Counted from the stretch's first letter, positions 8,922-17,981 are shown. The stretch is 54,853 nucleotides of DNA from Rhodothermus sp. (GCA_030950375.1 JAUZRN010000011.1:90001-144853), one strand, 5' to 3'. A program made the numbers and translations. Notes: generated by a model from the letters alone, not told the origin.

Positions 8922-9707
8922 ATGGATTTACAGAATCGCGTCGTTTTCATTACCGGAGCCTCTTCCGGAATTGGTTGGGCCTGTGCGGAGGCGTTTGCCC
9001 GCCTCGGTGCCCGGTTGCTGCTCTGTGCCCGGCGGCTGGAGCGGTTACAACACCTGGCTGAACACCTGCAGCGCACCTACAGGGTCGACGTCCACTTCTT
9101 CGCGCTGGACGTGCGCGAGGCCGCGGCGGTGCAGCAAGCTATAGAAAATCTTCCGGAAACCTGGCAGGCTATTGAAGTGCTGGTCAATAATGCCGGTCTG
9201 GCGCGCGCGCTCGATCCGGTCTATGCCAACCAGATCGAAGACATCGACCTGATGGTGGATACCAACATCAAGGGCCTGCTCTACGTCACGCGAGCGGTGG
9301 TTCCTGGCATGCTGGCTCGGGGCCGTGGCCATGTGATCAACATTGGCTCAACTGCTGGTCACGAAGTCTATCCGGGCGGAACGGTTTACTGTGCCACCAA
9401 GCATGCTGTGGGTGCCATCACCCGTGGGCTGAAGCTGGATCTGCACGGTACCCCGATTCGGGTTTCGACGGTCGACCCGGGGATGGTTGGCGAGACGGAA
9501 TTCAGCCTGGTGCGCTTTGCAGGCGATGCCAAACGGGCCGCCCGTGTCTATGAGGGCACCCGTCCCCTGACACCAGCCGACGTGGCCGAAGCCGTGGTCT
9601 GGTGCGCTACCCGACCGCCTCATGTCAACGTTGCTGAGGTTATCTTGATGCCAACGGATCAATCCTCGGCGACTCTGATTGCACGACGTGCGCATGCGTC
9701 GCCATAG
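8922..9707 (+). CDS. Short-chain dehydrogenase/reductase (YdfG-like)
   Basis: A 261-residue cytoplasmic oxidoreductase with a Rossmann fold. The classical SDR features are TGASSGIG (11-18), NNAG (89-92), catalytic Ser143, Tyr156 and Lys160 (YCATK). CARR after the second strand favours NADP(H). It resembles the YdfG group, which oxidises serine and 3-hydroxy acids, but the real substrate cannot be read from sequence. Its 3' end overlaps the following lipoprotein gene by 14 nt. It is divergent from the LVIVD gene, with a 71-99 nt AT-rich promoter region between them depending on which LVIVD start is used. Confidence 0.92.
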   Translation: MDLQNRVVFITGASSGIGWACAEAFARLGARLLLCARRLERLQHLAEHLQRTYRVDVHFFALDVREAAAVQQAIENLPETWQAIEVLVNNAGLARALDPVYANQIEDIDLMVDTNIKGLLYVTRAVVPGMLARGRGHVINIGSTAGHEVYPGGTVYCATKHAVGAITRGLKLDLHGTPIRVSTVDPGMVGETEFSLVRFAGDAKRAARVYEGTRPLTPADVAEAVVWCATRPPHVNVAEVILMPTDQSSATLIARRAHASP

Positions 9708-10326
9708 TTACGGTCTGCTGCTGCTCGTGTGCAGCCTACTGGCAAGCGGCTGCCTCACGCAACGGACGCTGGTCGAGCAACAGGCAGCTCGAATTGCCCA
9801 GCTACAGGACTCACTGGCCGTCCTGCATGATTCACTGGCTTTTTACGACTACATCGATTCCGGCCGCTACGACCAGGATATGCGCATGCTGCGCGAAATG
9901 CTTGACCGCCTGCGCTATGAACTGGCTGTTTGCCAGGACGGTGGGCTGCGTCTGGCCGTCGAGCTGGCCGACGATCTGTTTGCTCCGGCCAGCGCCACGC
10001 TGACCGACCAGGGACGAAAGCGGTTGGATGCGCTGGTAGAACGACTACAACGGTTTCCAGACCACCGAATTCGCATTGAAGGCTATGCCGACAGCGTGCC
10101 GATTGGTGACCGTCTGAAAGACCGCTTCCCAAGTAACTGGGAGCTGGCGGCTGCACGAGCAGCCGCTGTAGCCCGATACTTCATCGGGACTCATGGCATC
10201 GATCCAGAACGTATTGAGGTAGTTTCCTATGGTCCCACGCGCCCGATTGGCCCTAACAACACGGCCGAAGGCCGCCGACTCAACCGTCGCGTGGTCATTC
10301 GGGCGCTTCCCAATAAGTCGCCGTAG
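9694..10326 (+). CDS. OmpA-family peptidoglycan-associated lipoprotein
   Basis: A 210-residue outer-membrane lipoprotein. The signal peptide ends in the lipobox LASGC (Cys20). A short coiled coil with a heptad-like repeat (RIAQLQDSLAVLHDSLAFY) follows, then a C-terminal OmpA domain from about residue 95 with the peptidoglycan-binding pattern (ASATLTDQGRKRLDALVERL, GYADSVP, NWELAAARAAAVARYF, NRRVVI). The ATG at 9694 gives the signal peptide directly; an upstream TTG at 9679 is less likely. It overlaps the SDR gene and probably tethers the outer membrane to the wall. Confidence 0.92.
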   Translation: MRRHSYGLLLLVCSLLASGCLTQRTLVEQQAARIAQLQDSLAVLHDSLAFYDYIDSGRYDQDMRMLREMLDRLRYELAVCQDGGLRLAVELADDLFAPASATLTDQGRKRLDALVERLQRFPDHRIRIEGYADSVPIGDRLKDRFPSNWELAAARAAAVARYFIGTHGIDPERIEVVSYGPTRPIGPNNTAEGRRLNRRVVIRALPNKSP

Positions 10327-10330
10327 TCCT

Positions 10331-11116
10331 TCACACACGTCGGCCGATAAATCCCAGCATACGTCCCGTCCGTCCCTGCTCAGCCCGATAGGAAAAGAAC
10401 TGTGCAGTACAGGCGGCCGTGTCCTGGGGGGCCACTTCGATATGCGTCTCCGGAATGCCCACTTGCTGCAAGCGCCGTACAACGGCCTGCTTCAGGTCGA
10501 CATGAGGACGGGGCCACTCCGGCCGTCGGTGCACGACCTCCGGCTCAAACTGCGCGGCTACTTCTTCGCCTACCTCAAAGTGTGTTAGCCCAATGCAGGG
10601 GCTCACGTACGCCCATATCGAATCTGGACGTGCCTCCAGCTCTTGCATAGCCGCTACAGTCGCCGCCACAACGCCACCCACCGTACCCCGCCAGCCGGCA
10701 TGACAGGCAGCCAGCACTCGATGCGCTGGATCGTATAGCAGCACCACAGCACAGTCGGCTGCTGTAATGCCCAGTATCAGATGATCTGCCTTTGTCACCA
10801 GGGCATCGTAGCCCGGATACAAGCCGGACGCGTGCACTACCCGCACTTTCGCTCCGTGCACCTGTCCGGCCAGCGTGAGCCGTTCCACTTCAAAGCCCAC
10901 AGCCTCAGCCAGCCGCCGTCGGTTCTCCTGCACATGCTCCGGCCGATCGCCCGTGCTCATCCCAAGATTCAGCGTAGCAAAGGGAGCCAAGCTAACCCCA
11001 CCATGCCGCAGACTAAACCCTGCAAGTAGCTCAGGGAAATACTCGGTAAAAGCCGGCCGAAGCCAGCAGACGGTTTCCGTAGTTGAGCCTTGAGCGATCG
11101 ACGTTGCTTGCGACAT
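10331..11116 (-). CDS. pgeF: Laccase-domain purine nucleoside phosphorylase / peptidoglycan editing factor
   Basis: A 261-residue cytoplasmic member of the YfiH/YlmD (PgeF) family. The zinc/copper-site residues are present in GQVHGAKVRVVHA, ITAADCAVVLLYD and the signature CHAGWRGTVGGV. Family members cleave purine nucleosides; the E. coli homologue also prevents misincorporation of serine into the peptidoglycan stem. It ends 4 nt from the OmpA-family gene (convergent) and diverges from tenA across an 89-nt region with three palindromes. Length and motifs are typical. Confidence 0.92.
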   Translation of the reverse strand: MSQATSIAQGSTTETVCWLRPAFTEYFPELLAGFSLRHGGVSLAPFATLNLGMSTGDRPEHVQENRRRLAEAVGFEVERLTLAGQVHGAKVRVVHASGLYPGYDALVTKADHLILGITAADCAVVLLYDPAHRVLAACHAGWRGTVGGVVAATVAAMQELEARPDSIWAYVSPCIGLTHFEVGEEVAAQFEPEVVHRRPEWPRPHVDLKQAVVRRLQQVGIPETHIEVAPQDTAACTAQFFSYRAEQGRTGRMLGFIGRRV

Positions 11117-11199
11117 CGATGTTACCGGCTTGTTTCAGGAGCAGGATTCCGTCCGACATTGTCGGCGTATAAAACGACAGCAAAAATCAGAAATTCTGA
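11113..11199. promoter_or_regulatory. Three palindromes in the pgeF/tenA divergent promoter region
   Basis: The sequence shows ACATCGATGT (11113-11122, overlapping the pgeF start), CCGACATTGTCGG (11153-11165) and TCAGAAATTCTGA (11187-11199). The last two are perfect 13-bp dyads whose centres are 34 bp apart, about three helical turns. They differ in sequence, so they may serve different proteins. A regulatory role is inference. No TPP riboswitch motif is visible before tenA. Confidence 0.35.
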
Positions 11200-11205
11200 A
11201 GACCC

Positions 11206-11916
11206 ATGTCCGCAGAAATCAAGCTACCCGACTTTCCGCTGGCACCGCCTTCCAGCCTGTTCGCCCGCTTACGCCAGGCGGTTGCTGAAGACTGGCTGGC
11301 CTACACACAACATCCCTTCGTGCAACAACTGGGTGCGGGGACCTTGCCCGAGGCTGCCTTCCGCCACTACCTGATTCAGGACTATCGGTTTCTGATACAC
11401 TTTGCACGGGCCTGGGCACTGGCCCTGGTCAAAGCCGACACGCTCGAAGATATGCGCCATGCGGCCGACACGATCACGGCCATCTTGCACGATGAAATGC
11501 AACTACATGTGCGCACCTGCAGCCGCTGGGGACTGAGCGAAGCCGAACTGGAAGATGCCCCCGAAGCCCGGGCCAACCTGGCTTACACACGCTACGTGTT
11601 GGAACGAGGCTTTTCAGGGGATGTGCTCGACCTACAGGTGGCCCTGGCTCCTTGCATTGTCGGATATGCCGAAATCGGTCGGGCACTCCATGCTCGGTTT
11701 GCCGAAACGCTGCCGCAGAATCCCTACCGCGACTGGATCGAAACCTATGCTGGCGAAGCCTATCAGCAGGTAGCCCAACATGCCATTTTGCAATTGGATC
11801 GACTGGCCACCCGCCGCCTGACCGAGGCACGTTTTCCCGAACTGGTGGAAACCTTCCGTCAGGCCACACGCCTGGAGATCGCCTTCTGGGAGATGAGTCT
11901 GTCACAGCAATTGTAA
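11206..11916 (+). CDS. tenA: TenA-family thiaminase II
   Basis: A 236-residue all-helical cytoplasmic enzyme of the TenA family, which hydrolyses aminomethyl-HMP to salvage the pyrimidine half of thiamin. The characteristic elements are QHPFVQQLGAGTLPEAAFRH at the N-terminus, QDYRFL (about residue 65), the catalytic cysteine in ALAPCIVGYAEIG (about 150) and YAGEAYQQ near residue 185. No thiamin genes or TPP riboswitch are close by, so it probably works as a stand-alone salvage step. The ATG at 11206 follows a GAAGA sequence. Confidence 0.92.
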   Translation: MSAEIKLPDFPLAPPSSLFARLRQAVAEDWLAYTQHPFVQQLGAGTLPEAAFRHYLIQDYRFLIHFARAWALALVKADTLEDMRHAADTITAILHDEMQLHVRTCSRWGLSEAELEDAPEARANLAYTRYVLERGFSGDVLDLQVALAPCIVGYAEIGRALHARFAETLPQNPYRDWIETYAGEAYQQVAQHAILQLDRLATRRLTEARFPELVETFRQATRLEIAFWEMSLSQQL

Positions 11917-11986
11917 TCATGCTTGCAAACCGGGAGGTCAGATCGTATACTCCAGCGACCCCCTGTCACCTAATCCCGACAATATC

Positions 11987-12187
11987 ATGGCTGGGTTCGG
12001 ACAGCTCCTGCGTAACTGGGTGTTTTATACCGTGACTTTTCTCATCTTCGGTGGCATAGGGGCCGGAGTGACCAACCTGCTTTTCGAATGGGTCGTCGGG
12101 CGTCCGTTCGATCCGGTGCTTTATGCCGTCATCTTTGGGGGTACAGGCTGGATCGCCTGCCAGCAGGTGGCATCACGCGCCTCCTGA
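11987..12187 (+). CDS. Small membrane protein of unknown function
   Basis: A 66-residue protein with two hydrophobic segments (about 11-33 and 44-60, the second ending in an unusual GGTGWIACQQ). I recognise no family. It lies between tenA (70 nt upstream) and the outer-membrane protein gene (36 nt downstream) on the same strand. Coding status is supported by high-GC codon use, a plausible ATG and a clean pair of helices, but not by homology. Confidence 0.6.
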   Translation: MAGFGQLLRNWVFYTVTFLIFGGIGAGVTNLLFEWVVGRPFDPVLYAVIFGGTGWIACQQVASRAS

Positions 12188-12223
12188 AGTTTTCCGACAA
12201 AAACAGGTCAGCAGGTACAGGCC

Positions 12224-12988
12224 ATGCGGTACACGCACAGGCTATTTGTATTCCTGATACTTATGGTATGGTCGGCTTATGCCCAAACGCCGGCATTGAC
12301 CACCGATCGGCCGGGTATTGGTGTAGGTTCGGGCGTCGTTCCCCGTGCAACCTTGCAATTTGAAGGTGGCTTTGCCTACGAGCGGGCGCCGCACTTTAAT
12401 GGCTACAGCTTCGGCCAAACACTCGTGCGTTATGGGCTAACTCCGCTGGTGGAGCTCCGTATGGGGTTCCCATCCTACCGGATCGAGCACTATCGGCGCA
12501 ATGTGGAGCAGACAGGATTCGAGGACCCTCTGGTAGGCTTTAAAGTAGCGCTGCGCGGCAGCGCGAATCTACGGGTTCCTTCGATGGCGATCTTGTTCGA
12601 GCTGCGCCTGCCTGTAGGCAACCGGGACTTTCAGGCACCCTCCACACAACCCATCGCCACGCTGGCGCTTGACTGGCCGTTGTTCCCCCAGCTTAGCCTT
12701 TCTTCCAACGGTACCGTTATGAGTTACTGGATTGCAGGCCGCCGCACCGATGAGGGACTGCTAACAGTTACGCTGAACGTCACGTTATCGGAGGTGTTGC
12801 CTTCGACAGTCTACTTCGGCTATGCCCAACGGTTTATCCCGGGCCAGAATCAACACTACCTGGAAAGTGGACTGGCATTGCTGCTCACACCGGACCTTCA
12901 ATTTGATATAAACAGCGGAATTGGGCTGCATCAACAGGGGCATTATTTTATCGGGGCCGGGCTGGTTCGACGTTTCTGGTTTCGATGA
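12224..12988 (+). CDS. Outer-membrane beta-barrel protein, phenol MetA-pathway type transporter
   Basis: A 254-residue protein with a signal peptide cleaved after SAYA (residue 20), followed by TTDRPGIGVGSGVVPRATLQFEGGFAYE, the start pattern of the MetA-pathway/alpha-amylase-like outer-membrane family (PF13557). Alternating hydrophobic strands and a terminal RRFWFR aromatic strand fit a small beta-barrel. Substrate is unknown. Its stop overlaps the aroE start (ATGA, 12985-12988), an unusual coupling of an envelope protein to a shikimate enzyme. Confidence 0.82.
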   Translation: MRYTHRLFVFLILMVWSAYAQTPALTTDRPGIGVGSGVVPRATLQFEGGFAYERAPHFNGYSFGQTLVRYGLTPLVELRMGFPSYRIEHYRRNVEQTGFEDPLVGFKVALRGSANLRVPSMAILFELRLPVGNRDFQAPSTQPIATLALDWPLFPQLSLSSNGTVMSYWIAGRRTDEGLLTVTLNVTLSEVLPSTVYFGYAQRFIPGQNQHYLESGLALLLTPDLQFDINSGIGLHQQGHYFIGAGLVRRFWFR

Positions 12989-13878
12989 AGCCTTCTATCG
13001 AAATTACGATTCGGGCCACCACACGCCCCATTGTTCTACTGGGGGATCCAGTAGCGCATTCCTTTTCGCCCCTCATCCACAATACAGGATTTCGGATTCA
13101 GCGTCTGGATTACGTTTATCTGGCCTGCCGCGTCTCTCGTGGGGCATTACCTGACGCCGTAGCCGGGCTACGAGCGCTTGGCTTTGCAGGTGCCAATGTA
13201 ACGATTCCACACAAAGAAGCGATGCTGGCCCTAGTAGATCAGTGTACCCCACGCGCCCAGGCTATAGGCGCAATCAACACGGTGATCTGCCATACCGATG
13301 CGCAGGGTGCTGTAACGCTCACTGGCGACAATACGGACGTTATAGGATTTCTGGAGCCACTGCGTCCACTGGCAGATCGCCTGACCGGCGCCGAAATGGT
13401 GGTGCTGGGAGCCGGTGGTGCGGCCCGTGCCGTTGTGTATGCCCTTCTTACGGAGTTCCGGCCATCGCGCCTGACAATTGTAGCTCGCACACGCACACGG
13501 GCAGAAATGCTGGCCATCAATCTTGCGGCCTGCGACATACGTCAGGCGTTGCAGATTGTCTCCTGGAACGAAGCAACTCCGGTTATCCGGCGTGCCCGCC
13601 TGATCGTGAATGCCACACCGTTAGGCATGCATCCGCATGTTGAGGTTTCCCCCTGGCCCCGGCCCAGCGATTTTTCGCCGGGACAGATCGTCTACGATCT
13701 GGTATACAATCCGGTACAAACGCGCCTGTTGCGTGAAGCCGCTGATCGAGGCGCCCTGACCATCGACGGACTGACCATGCTGATCGGCCAGGCGGCCGCT
13801 GCCTACCAACAGTGGACCGGACAGGAGCTCCCGCGCCAGGCGGTTCAGGCGGCGCTGCAACCCCTGCTTCAGGGCTGA
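12985..13878 (+). CDS. aroE: Shikimate dehydrogenase
   Basis: A 297-residue cytoplasmic enzyme reducing 3-dehydroshikimate to shikimate with NADPH. The shikimate pocket shows HSFSP (Ser26, Ser28) and the catalytic lysine in NVTIPHKEAM (Lys77), with the paired aspartate in GDNTDVIGF. The nucleotide-binding loop is GAGGAARAV followed by ARTRTRAE. Length is slightly above average. The first codons overlap the preceding gene, and the last 10 nt overlap the convergent pcm gene. Confidence 0.95.
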   Translation: MKPSIEITIRATTRPIVLLGDPVAHSFSPLIHNTGFRIQRLDYVYLACRVSRGALPDAVAGLRALGFAGANVTIPHKEAMLALVDQCTPRAQAIGAINTVICHTDAQGAVTLTGDNTDVIGFLEPLRPLADRLTGAEMVVLGAGGAARAVVYALLTEFRPSRLTIVARTRTRAEMLAINLAACDIRQALQIVSWNEATPVIRRARLIVNATPLGMHPHVEVSPWPRPSDFSPGQIVYDLVYNPVQTRLLREAADRGALTIDGLTMLIGQAAAAYQQWTGQELPRQAVQAALQPLLQG

Positions 13879-14552
13879 CGCCGCTGCATCTTGTCGCTTT
13901 CGCGCACCAGTGGGACGAATCGAAAAAGGTGCAGCATTTCGGTTTCGTAGGTACCGGGACCGGTGCAACGCACGCGCATCATGCGTTGTTGATGAGCGCC
14001 ACCGACCGGAATGACCAGCCGTCCACCGGGACGATCGTTTTCGGGGAGGCGTAGCTGCTCGCGCAGTGCCGTCGGAATTTCAGTGGCACCGGCCGTTACC
14101 ACGATCCCATCGAACGGCGCAAAGGCCGGCCATCCCAGCGAGCCATCACCGTAGCGGGCCACCACTCGATAGCCCAGGGCCTCCAGACGCATCACAGCCC
14201 GTTCCAGCAACGGTCGATGCCGTTCAATGGTAAACACACGGGCCCCCAGCGCACACAGGATAGCGGCCTGGTAGCCGCTACCTGTACCGATCTCCAGCAC
14301 CCGATCGCCCGGCCGCACCTCCAGCAGTTGCGTCTGATAGGCCACGGTAAAAGGCTGCGAAATGGTCTGCTTCAGACCAATAGGCAACGCCACATCGTCG
14401 TAGGCCCGCGCGCGCAGGGCGGGCTCCACAAACAGGTGACGAGGTACCCGGGCGATGGCCGCCAGCACGCGCTCGTCCTGGATGCCCTTCTCACGCAGCG
14501 CCTCCACCAGCCGAAGACGCCGCCGTCGGTACAGGGGATCGTCTTCCATCAT
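13869..14552 (-). CDS. pcm: Protein-L-isoaspartate O-methyltransferase
   Basis: A 227-residue SAM-dependent repair enzyme that methylates isoaspartyl residues in aged proteins, useful in a thermophile. Motif I VLEIGTGSGYQAAIL, the preceding TISQPFTVAYQTQLL and the later FDGIVVTAGATEIP and GGRLVIPVG are all present. Its start overlaps the cdaA stop (ATGA, 14549-14552), so the order folP-cdaA-pcm is probably one transcript. The 3' end overlaps aroE by 10 nt. Confidence 0.95.
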   Translation of the reverse strand: MMEDDPLYRRRRLRLVEALREKGIQDERVLAAIARVPRHLFVEPALRARAYDDVALPIGLKQTISQPFTVAYQTQLLEVRPGDRVLEIGTGSGYQAAILCALGARVFTIERHRPLLERAVMRLEALGYRVVARYGDGSLGWPAFAPFDGIVVTAGATEIPTALREQLRLPENDRPGGRLVIPVGGAHQQRMMRVRCTGPGTYETEMLHLFRFVPLVRESDKMQRRQP

Positions 14553-15352
14553 GACGTCAGATCTACAGACGGTTCTTCTTCGACGGCCGGGCGCGCCTCC
14601 AGCGCTTCCATTAACAACGTACGCAACTCAGCAGCCGTCAGATTAGAAATCAGCTCTCCTTGCTGTGCCACTGAAATCGTTCCGGTCTCTTCCGAGACCA
14701 CCACCACAAACGCATCCGTCTGCTCAGTCAACCCGACGGCTGCCCGATGCCGTAACCCCAGATGGGGACTCAGTTTCATACTCGTCGATACCGGCAAAAT
14801 ACACCGAGCTGCGGCAACCACCTGATTTCGGATAATGACGGCTCCGTCGTGTAGCGGATTCTTGTCGTAGAAAATGGTCAGCAACAACTCACGGGAAATC
14901 CGGGCATTCAACACTGTACCGGTCTCAATATAATGACGCAATCCGGTTGAGCGTTCAAAGGCAATGAGTGCCCCGATGTGTAGCCGGCTCATCTCAGCTA
15001 CAGCGGCACAGACCTCCTGGATCATTTCCTCCCGGACGGGCGCCGCAACAAAGCGTCGCAGAAAAGGCGTCTGGGCCACCATCACCAGCAACCGCCGAAT
15101 CTCAGGTTGAAACAAAATGATCACGGCCAGCACAGCCACTTCGCTGAGAGCTCCGAAAAAACGGCGTAGCATGGTCATATCAAGCGCTGTCACAATCACC
15201 TGCAACAGGTAGATGGCCATGACGCCCAGAAAAATCTGCACGGCCAGGGTGCCACGCATCAGCTGGTAGAGCTTGTAAAGCACATAGGCCACCAGGCCGA
15301 TTTCCAGTAGATCAACCAGCCGTATCGGAATGATCCAGTGAATGAGCGTCAC
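14549..15352 (-). CDS. cdaA: Diadenylate cyclase (CdaA-type)
   Basis: A 267-residue membrane enzyme that makes the second messenger c-di-AMP from two ATP. Three N-terminal helices (about 13-80) precede the DAC domain, with the catalytic DGA at 169-171 and RHR at 201-203. It sits downstream of folP with a 15-nt gap and overlaps pcm. c-di-AMP commonly controls potassium uptake, and a Ktr system is encoded about 7 kb away (21979-24062); a regulatory link here is inference. Confidence 0.95.
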   Translation of the reverse strand: MTLIHWIIPIRLVDLLEIGLVAYVLYKLYQLMRGTLAVQIFLGVMAIYLLQVIVTALDMTMLRRFFGALSEVAVLAVIILFQPEIRRLLVMVAQTPFLRRFVAAPVREEMIQEVCAAVAEMSRLHIGALIAFERSTGLRHYIETGTVLNARISRELLLTIFYDKNPLHDGAVIIRNQVVAAARCILPVSTSMKLSPHLGLRHRAAVGLTEQTDAFVVVVSEETGTISVAQQGELISNLTAAELRTLLMEALEARPAVEEEPSVDLTS

Positions 15353-15367
15353 GGCGTGTGCAGGTTT

Positions 15368-16306
15368 TCAGCTGGTTCGTAGCGACTCAACGCGCGGTTG
15401 GGCCAGCGTGGCAGCCAGCAGTCGCAGCATCTCAACGGTAGGTTTTACATCGTGCGTTCGCACCAGGGTGGCCCCCCGCAGCACGGCTATCGCGGTTACT
15501 CCCAGCGTGCCGTAGAGCCGCCCTTCAGGTGGAACGGGTTGCTCAGGCGTCCCCAACACCTGACCGATTGTGCTTTTGCGGGAGATGCCCACCAGCACCG
15601 GATATCCCAGGCTCAATAGTGCATCGACATTGTTGATCAGCTGCAAATTTTCTGCCGCGGTTTTCCCGAATCCAAATCCCGGATCAAGCACCACCTGGCC
15701 TGCCCCAGCGGCACATGCCCGAGCTACCGCGTCTGCCAGCGCAGCACGCACCTCGGCCACCACGTTGTCGTAATGCAATTCGTGCGGCATCTCGCCCGGA
15801 CGTCCGACCGAGTGCATGAGAATGAGCGGCGCCCCGTAGTGTGCGGCCACCTCGGCCATTTCCGGATAAAGCCGCAGTCCAGTCTGGTCGTTGATCACGT
15901 GTGCCCCAGCCTCCAGTGCATCTCGGGCTACTTCCGGCTTGTACGTATCTACCGAGATAATCGCCTCGGGAAATCGCTCGACAATCGCCTCGATCACTGG
16001 CAGAATGCGTCGCCGCTCTTCATCAGGAGGGACCGGTTCGGCACCGCGTCCATAGGTGCGTCCACGCGGCCGTGTCGATTCGCCCCCTATATCAATGAGA
16101 GCTGCCCCTTCTTTCAGCATGGTCTCTGTCCGGCGCAGCGCAGCGTCCACCGTCTGATACCGACCACCATCCCAGAACGAATCGGGCGTCACGTTCAAAA
16201 TGCCCATCACATGCGCTCCACCGGGCAAGCCGGGACGGCAGTCCAGCAACCGTCCTCGACAATTCAACACAAATCGATCGGGATCGAACGCGTCAGGATG
16301 CCACAT
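15368..16306 (-). CDS. folP: Dihydropteroate synthase
   Basis: A 312-residue TIM-barrel enzyme of folate synthesis that joins p-aminobenzoate to the pterin diphosphate. Signatures are MGILNVTPDSFWDGG, IDIGGESTRPRG, ISVDTYKPEVA, INDQTG, LILMHSVG, LDPGFGFGKT and VGISRKST. I chose the ATG at 16306; a TTG at 16345 would add 13 residues. First gene of the folP-cdaA-pcm unit, divergent from the GH3-like gene about 100 nt away. Confidence 0.94.
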   Translation of the reverse strand: MWHPDAFDPDRFVLNCRGRLLDCRPGLPGGAHVMGILNVTPDSFWDGGRYQTVDAALRRTETMLKEGAALIDIGGESTRPRGRTYGRGAEPVPPDEERRRILPVIEAIVERFPEAIISVDTYKPEVARDALEAGAHVINDQTGLRLYPEMAEVAAHYGAPLILMHSVGRPGEMPHELHYDNVVAEVRAALADAVARACAAGAGQVVLDPGFGFGKTAAENLQLINNVDALLSLGYPVLVGISRKSTIGQVLGTPEQPVPPEGRLYGTLGVTAIAVLRGATLVRTHDVKPTVEMLRLLAATLAQPRVESLRTS

Positions 16307-16409
16307 GTCAACGCAGAGGTCTGGGGAACACGGAATATACTGCAACGTAGCGCCGCTCGTGCGATTTTTTTCGCGAAAAGTCTATCGGACGTTCCAACCG
16401 GAAGCCTTT

Positions 16410-17981
16410 ATGCGTACTGCCCGCCTACTGCAATGGTTGCCGTTGTTTCGCCGCCATCAACGCTTCATCCAGGATCCAGCGGGCACACAGGCACGGCTGC
16501 TGCGCCGCCTGTTGCGGCGCGCCGCTTCCACCGAGTGGGGCCAACGTTACGGGTTTGCCGAGCTGGCCCGTGCCCACGACGTCGTAAAGGCCTACCAGAG
16601 CCGGGTACCGCTGCACACGTATGACGACCTGCGTGCCGATGTGACGCGTATGCGGCGCGGGGAACCGAACATCTGCTGGCCGGGCCGTATACGTCACTTT
16701 GCCATCTCCAGCGGTACAGCCTCCGAGGGCACACTCATCCCGGTCAGCTACGAGATGCTGCGGGCTAACCGCCGCTTCAGTATTGAAGTAGGGCTGAACT
16801 ATCTCCTGCAGTCCGGCCGCGGGAGCTTTCTCAGGGGCTACCATTTGACCCTGCCAGGCCGGGCTGACGAAGATCCTCGCTATCCAGGCACGTGGGCCGG
16901 AGAAATCAGCGGTCTGGTAGCCCGCTATGCTCCATGGTACGTGCGCCTTTGCTATCAGGCCGTTCCCACTCGACTCCTGATGCTGCCCAATTGGGAAGAA
17001 AAGCTGCGCGCTATCGCCCGGCACACCGCGCAGAAAGATGTCCGTCTGGTGGTTATGGCACCTACCTGGGGGGTGGTCTTGTTCAAAGCCCTGCTTGAAG
17101 AAGCCCGGCGGCAGCGAGGCGAAGCGGTAACGACCGTCCGCGAGGTCTGGCCCAACCTCCAGGTATTTATTTCAGGAGGTGTGGCGCTCAGCTCATATCG
17201 CACCCTGCTGGAAGAAATGATCGGAGATCCAGCGCCGGACTTTGTCGAAACTTATGGAGCTTCGGAGGGCTTTTTCGCTTTCCAGTCCACGCTTGAGGAT
17301 CCGGCCATGCTGCTGCATCTGGACAACGGCATCTTCTATGAATTTGTCCCGCTGGAAGCCCGTAACCACCCGAACCCTCCCCGCCACACGATTGCCACAG
17401 TTGAGCCCGGTGTGCGCTATGCGCTTTACGTAACCACCTGCAGCGGACTCTGGAGCTATGCCATGCGCGACGTGGTGCGTTTCACGCAGACCGACCCGCC
17501 CAAGCTGGTGGTCGTCGGGCGCACCGGCGAGATGCTCGACCTCTACGGCGAAGCCGTCTTTGGCGACGAAGCTCGCGCCGCACTCGAAGAAGCCTGTCAA
17601 CGCACCGGGGCCCGCGTGCGTGATTACCACATTGCCCCCCGCCCAGCCACTCGCAATCGGTTACCCACGCATCAGTGGTTAATTGAGTTCGAGCGCCCAC
17701 CCGAGCATCTGCCGACCTTTGCAGCGATCATCGATACCTACCTGCAACGCATCAACCGGCACTACCAGATTCGCCGCGAAGCACGGGCGTTCGACCAGCC
17801 GGAGATTATTGTGTTGCCCGCCGGCAGCTTCCTGAACTGGATGCGGCAACACCGAAAACGACTCAGCGGCCAGAGCAAAATCCCGCGCATGCGTCCGGAT
17901 CGGAGCCTGGCTGATGCGCTTTTGGCGCAATGTGCGAATTTTGCATCTTCAACGGAAACCTCGGCGGATTCTTCTGCATAA
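16410..17981 (+). CDS. GH3 family adenylating enzyme
   Basis: A 523-residue protein of the GH3 (auxin-responsive promoter) superfamily. In plants these acyl-adenylate enzymes conjugate amino acids to jasmonate, auxin or benzoate; the bacterial substrates are not known. Visible motifs are the ATP-binding ISSGTASEGTLIPVS (about 107-121), the middle ETYGASEGFFAFQ and the YAMRDVVRFT...GRTGEMLDLYGE region, matching family order. The ATG at 16410 gives the family's N-terminus; earlier in-frame codons run through the folP promoter. It is monocistronic, ahead of the sigma factor gene. Confidence 0.85.
   Translation: MRTARLLQWLPLFRRHQRFIQDPAGTQARLLRRLLRRAASTEWGQRYGFAELARAHDVVKAYQSRVPLHTYDDLRADVTRMRRGEPNICWPGRIRHFAISSGTASEGTLIPVSYEMLRANRRFSIEVGLNYLLQSGRGSFLRGYHLTLPGRADEDPRYPGTWAGEISGLVARYAPWYVRLCYQAVPTRLLMLPNWEEKLRAIARHTAQKDVRLVVMAPTWGVVLFKALLEEARRQRGEAVTTVREVWPNLQVFISGGVALSSYRTLLEEMIGDPAPDFVETYGASEGFFAFQSTLEDPAMLLHLDNGIFYEFVPLEARNHPNPPRHTIATVEPGVRYALYVTTCSGLWSYAMRDVVRFTQTDPPKLVVVGRTGEMLDLYGEAVFGDEARAALEEACQRTGARVRDYHIAPRPATRNRLPTHQWLIEFERPPEHLPTFAAIIDTYLQRINRHYQIRREARAFDQPEIIVLPAGSFLNWMRQHRKRLSGQSKIPRMRPDRSLADALLAQCANFASSTETSADSSA

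Noticed and set aside
11117-11205. TPP riboswitch before tenA
   Set aside because: The CTGAGA and pyrophosphate-helix motifs are absent, and the space is too short.
15773-16624. 283-codon plus-strand frame across folP and the GH3 start
   Set aside because: Antisense to intact folP motifs and out of frame with the GH3 protein. No ribosome site or recognisable domain.
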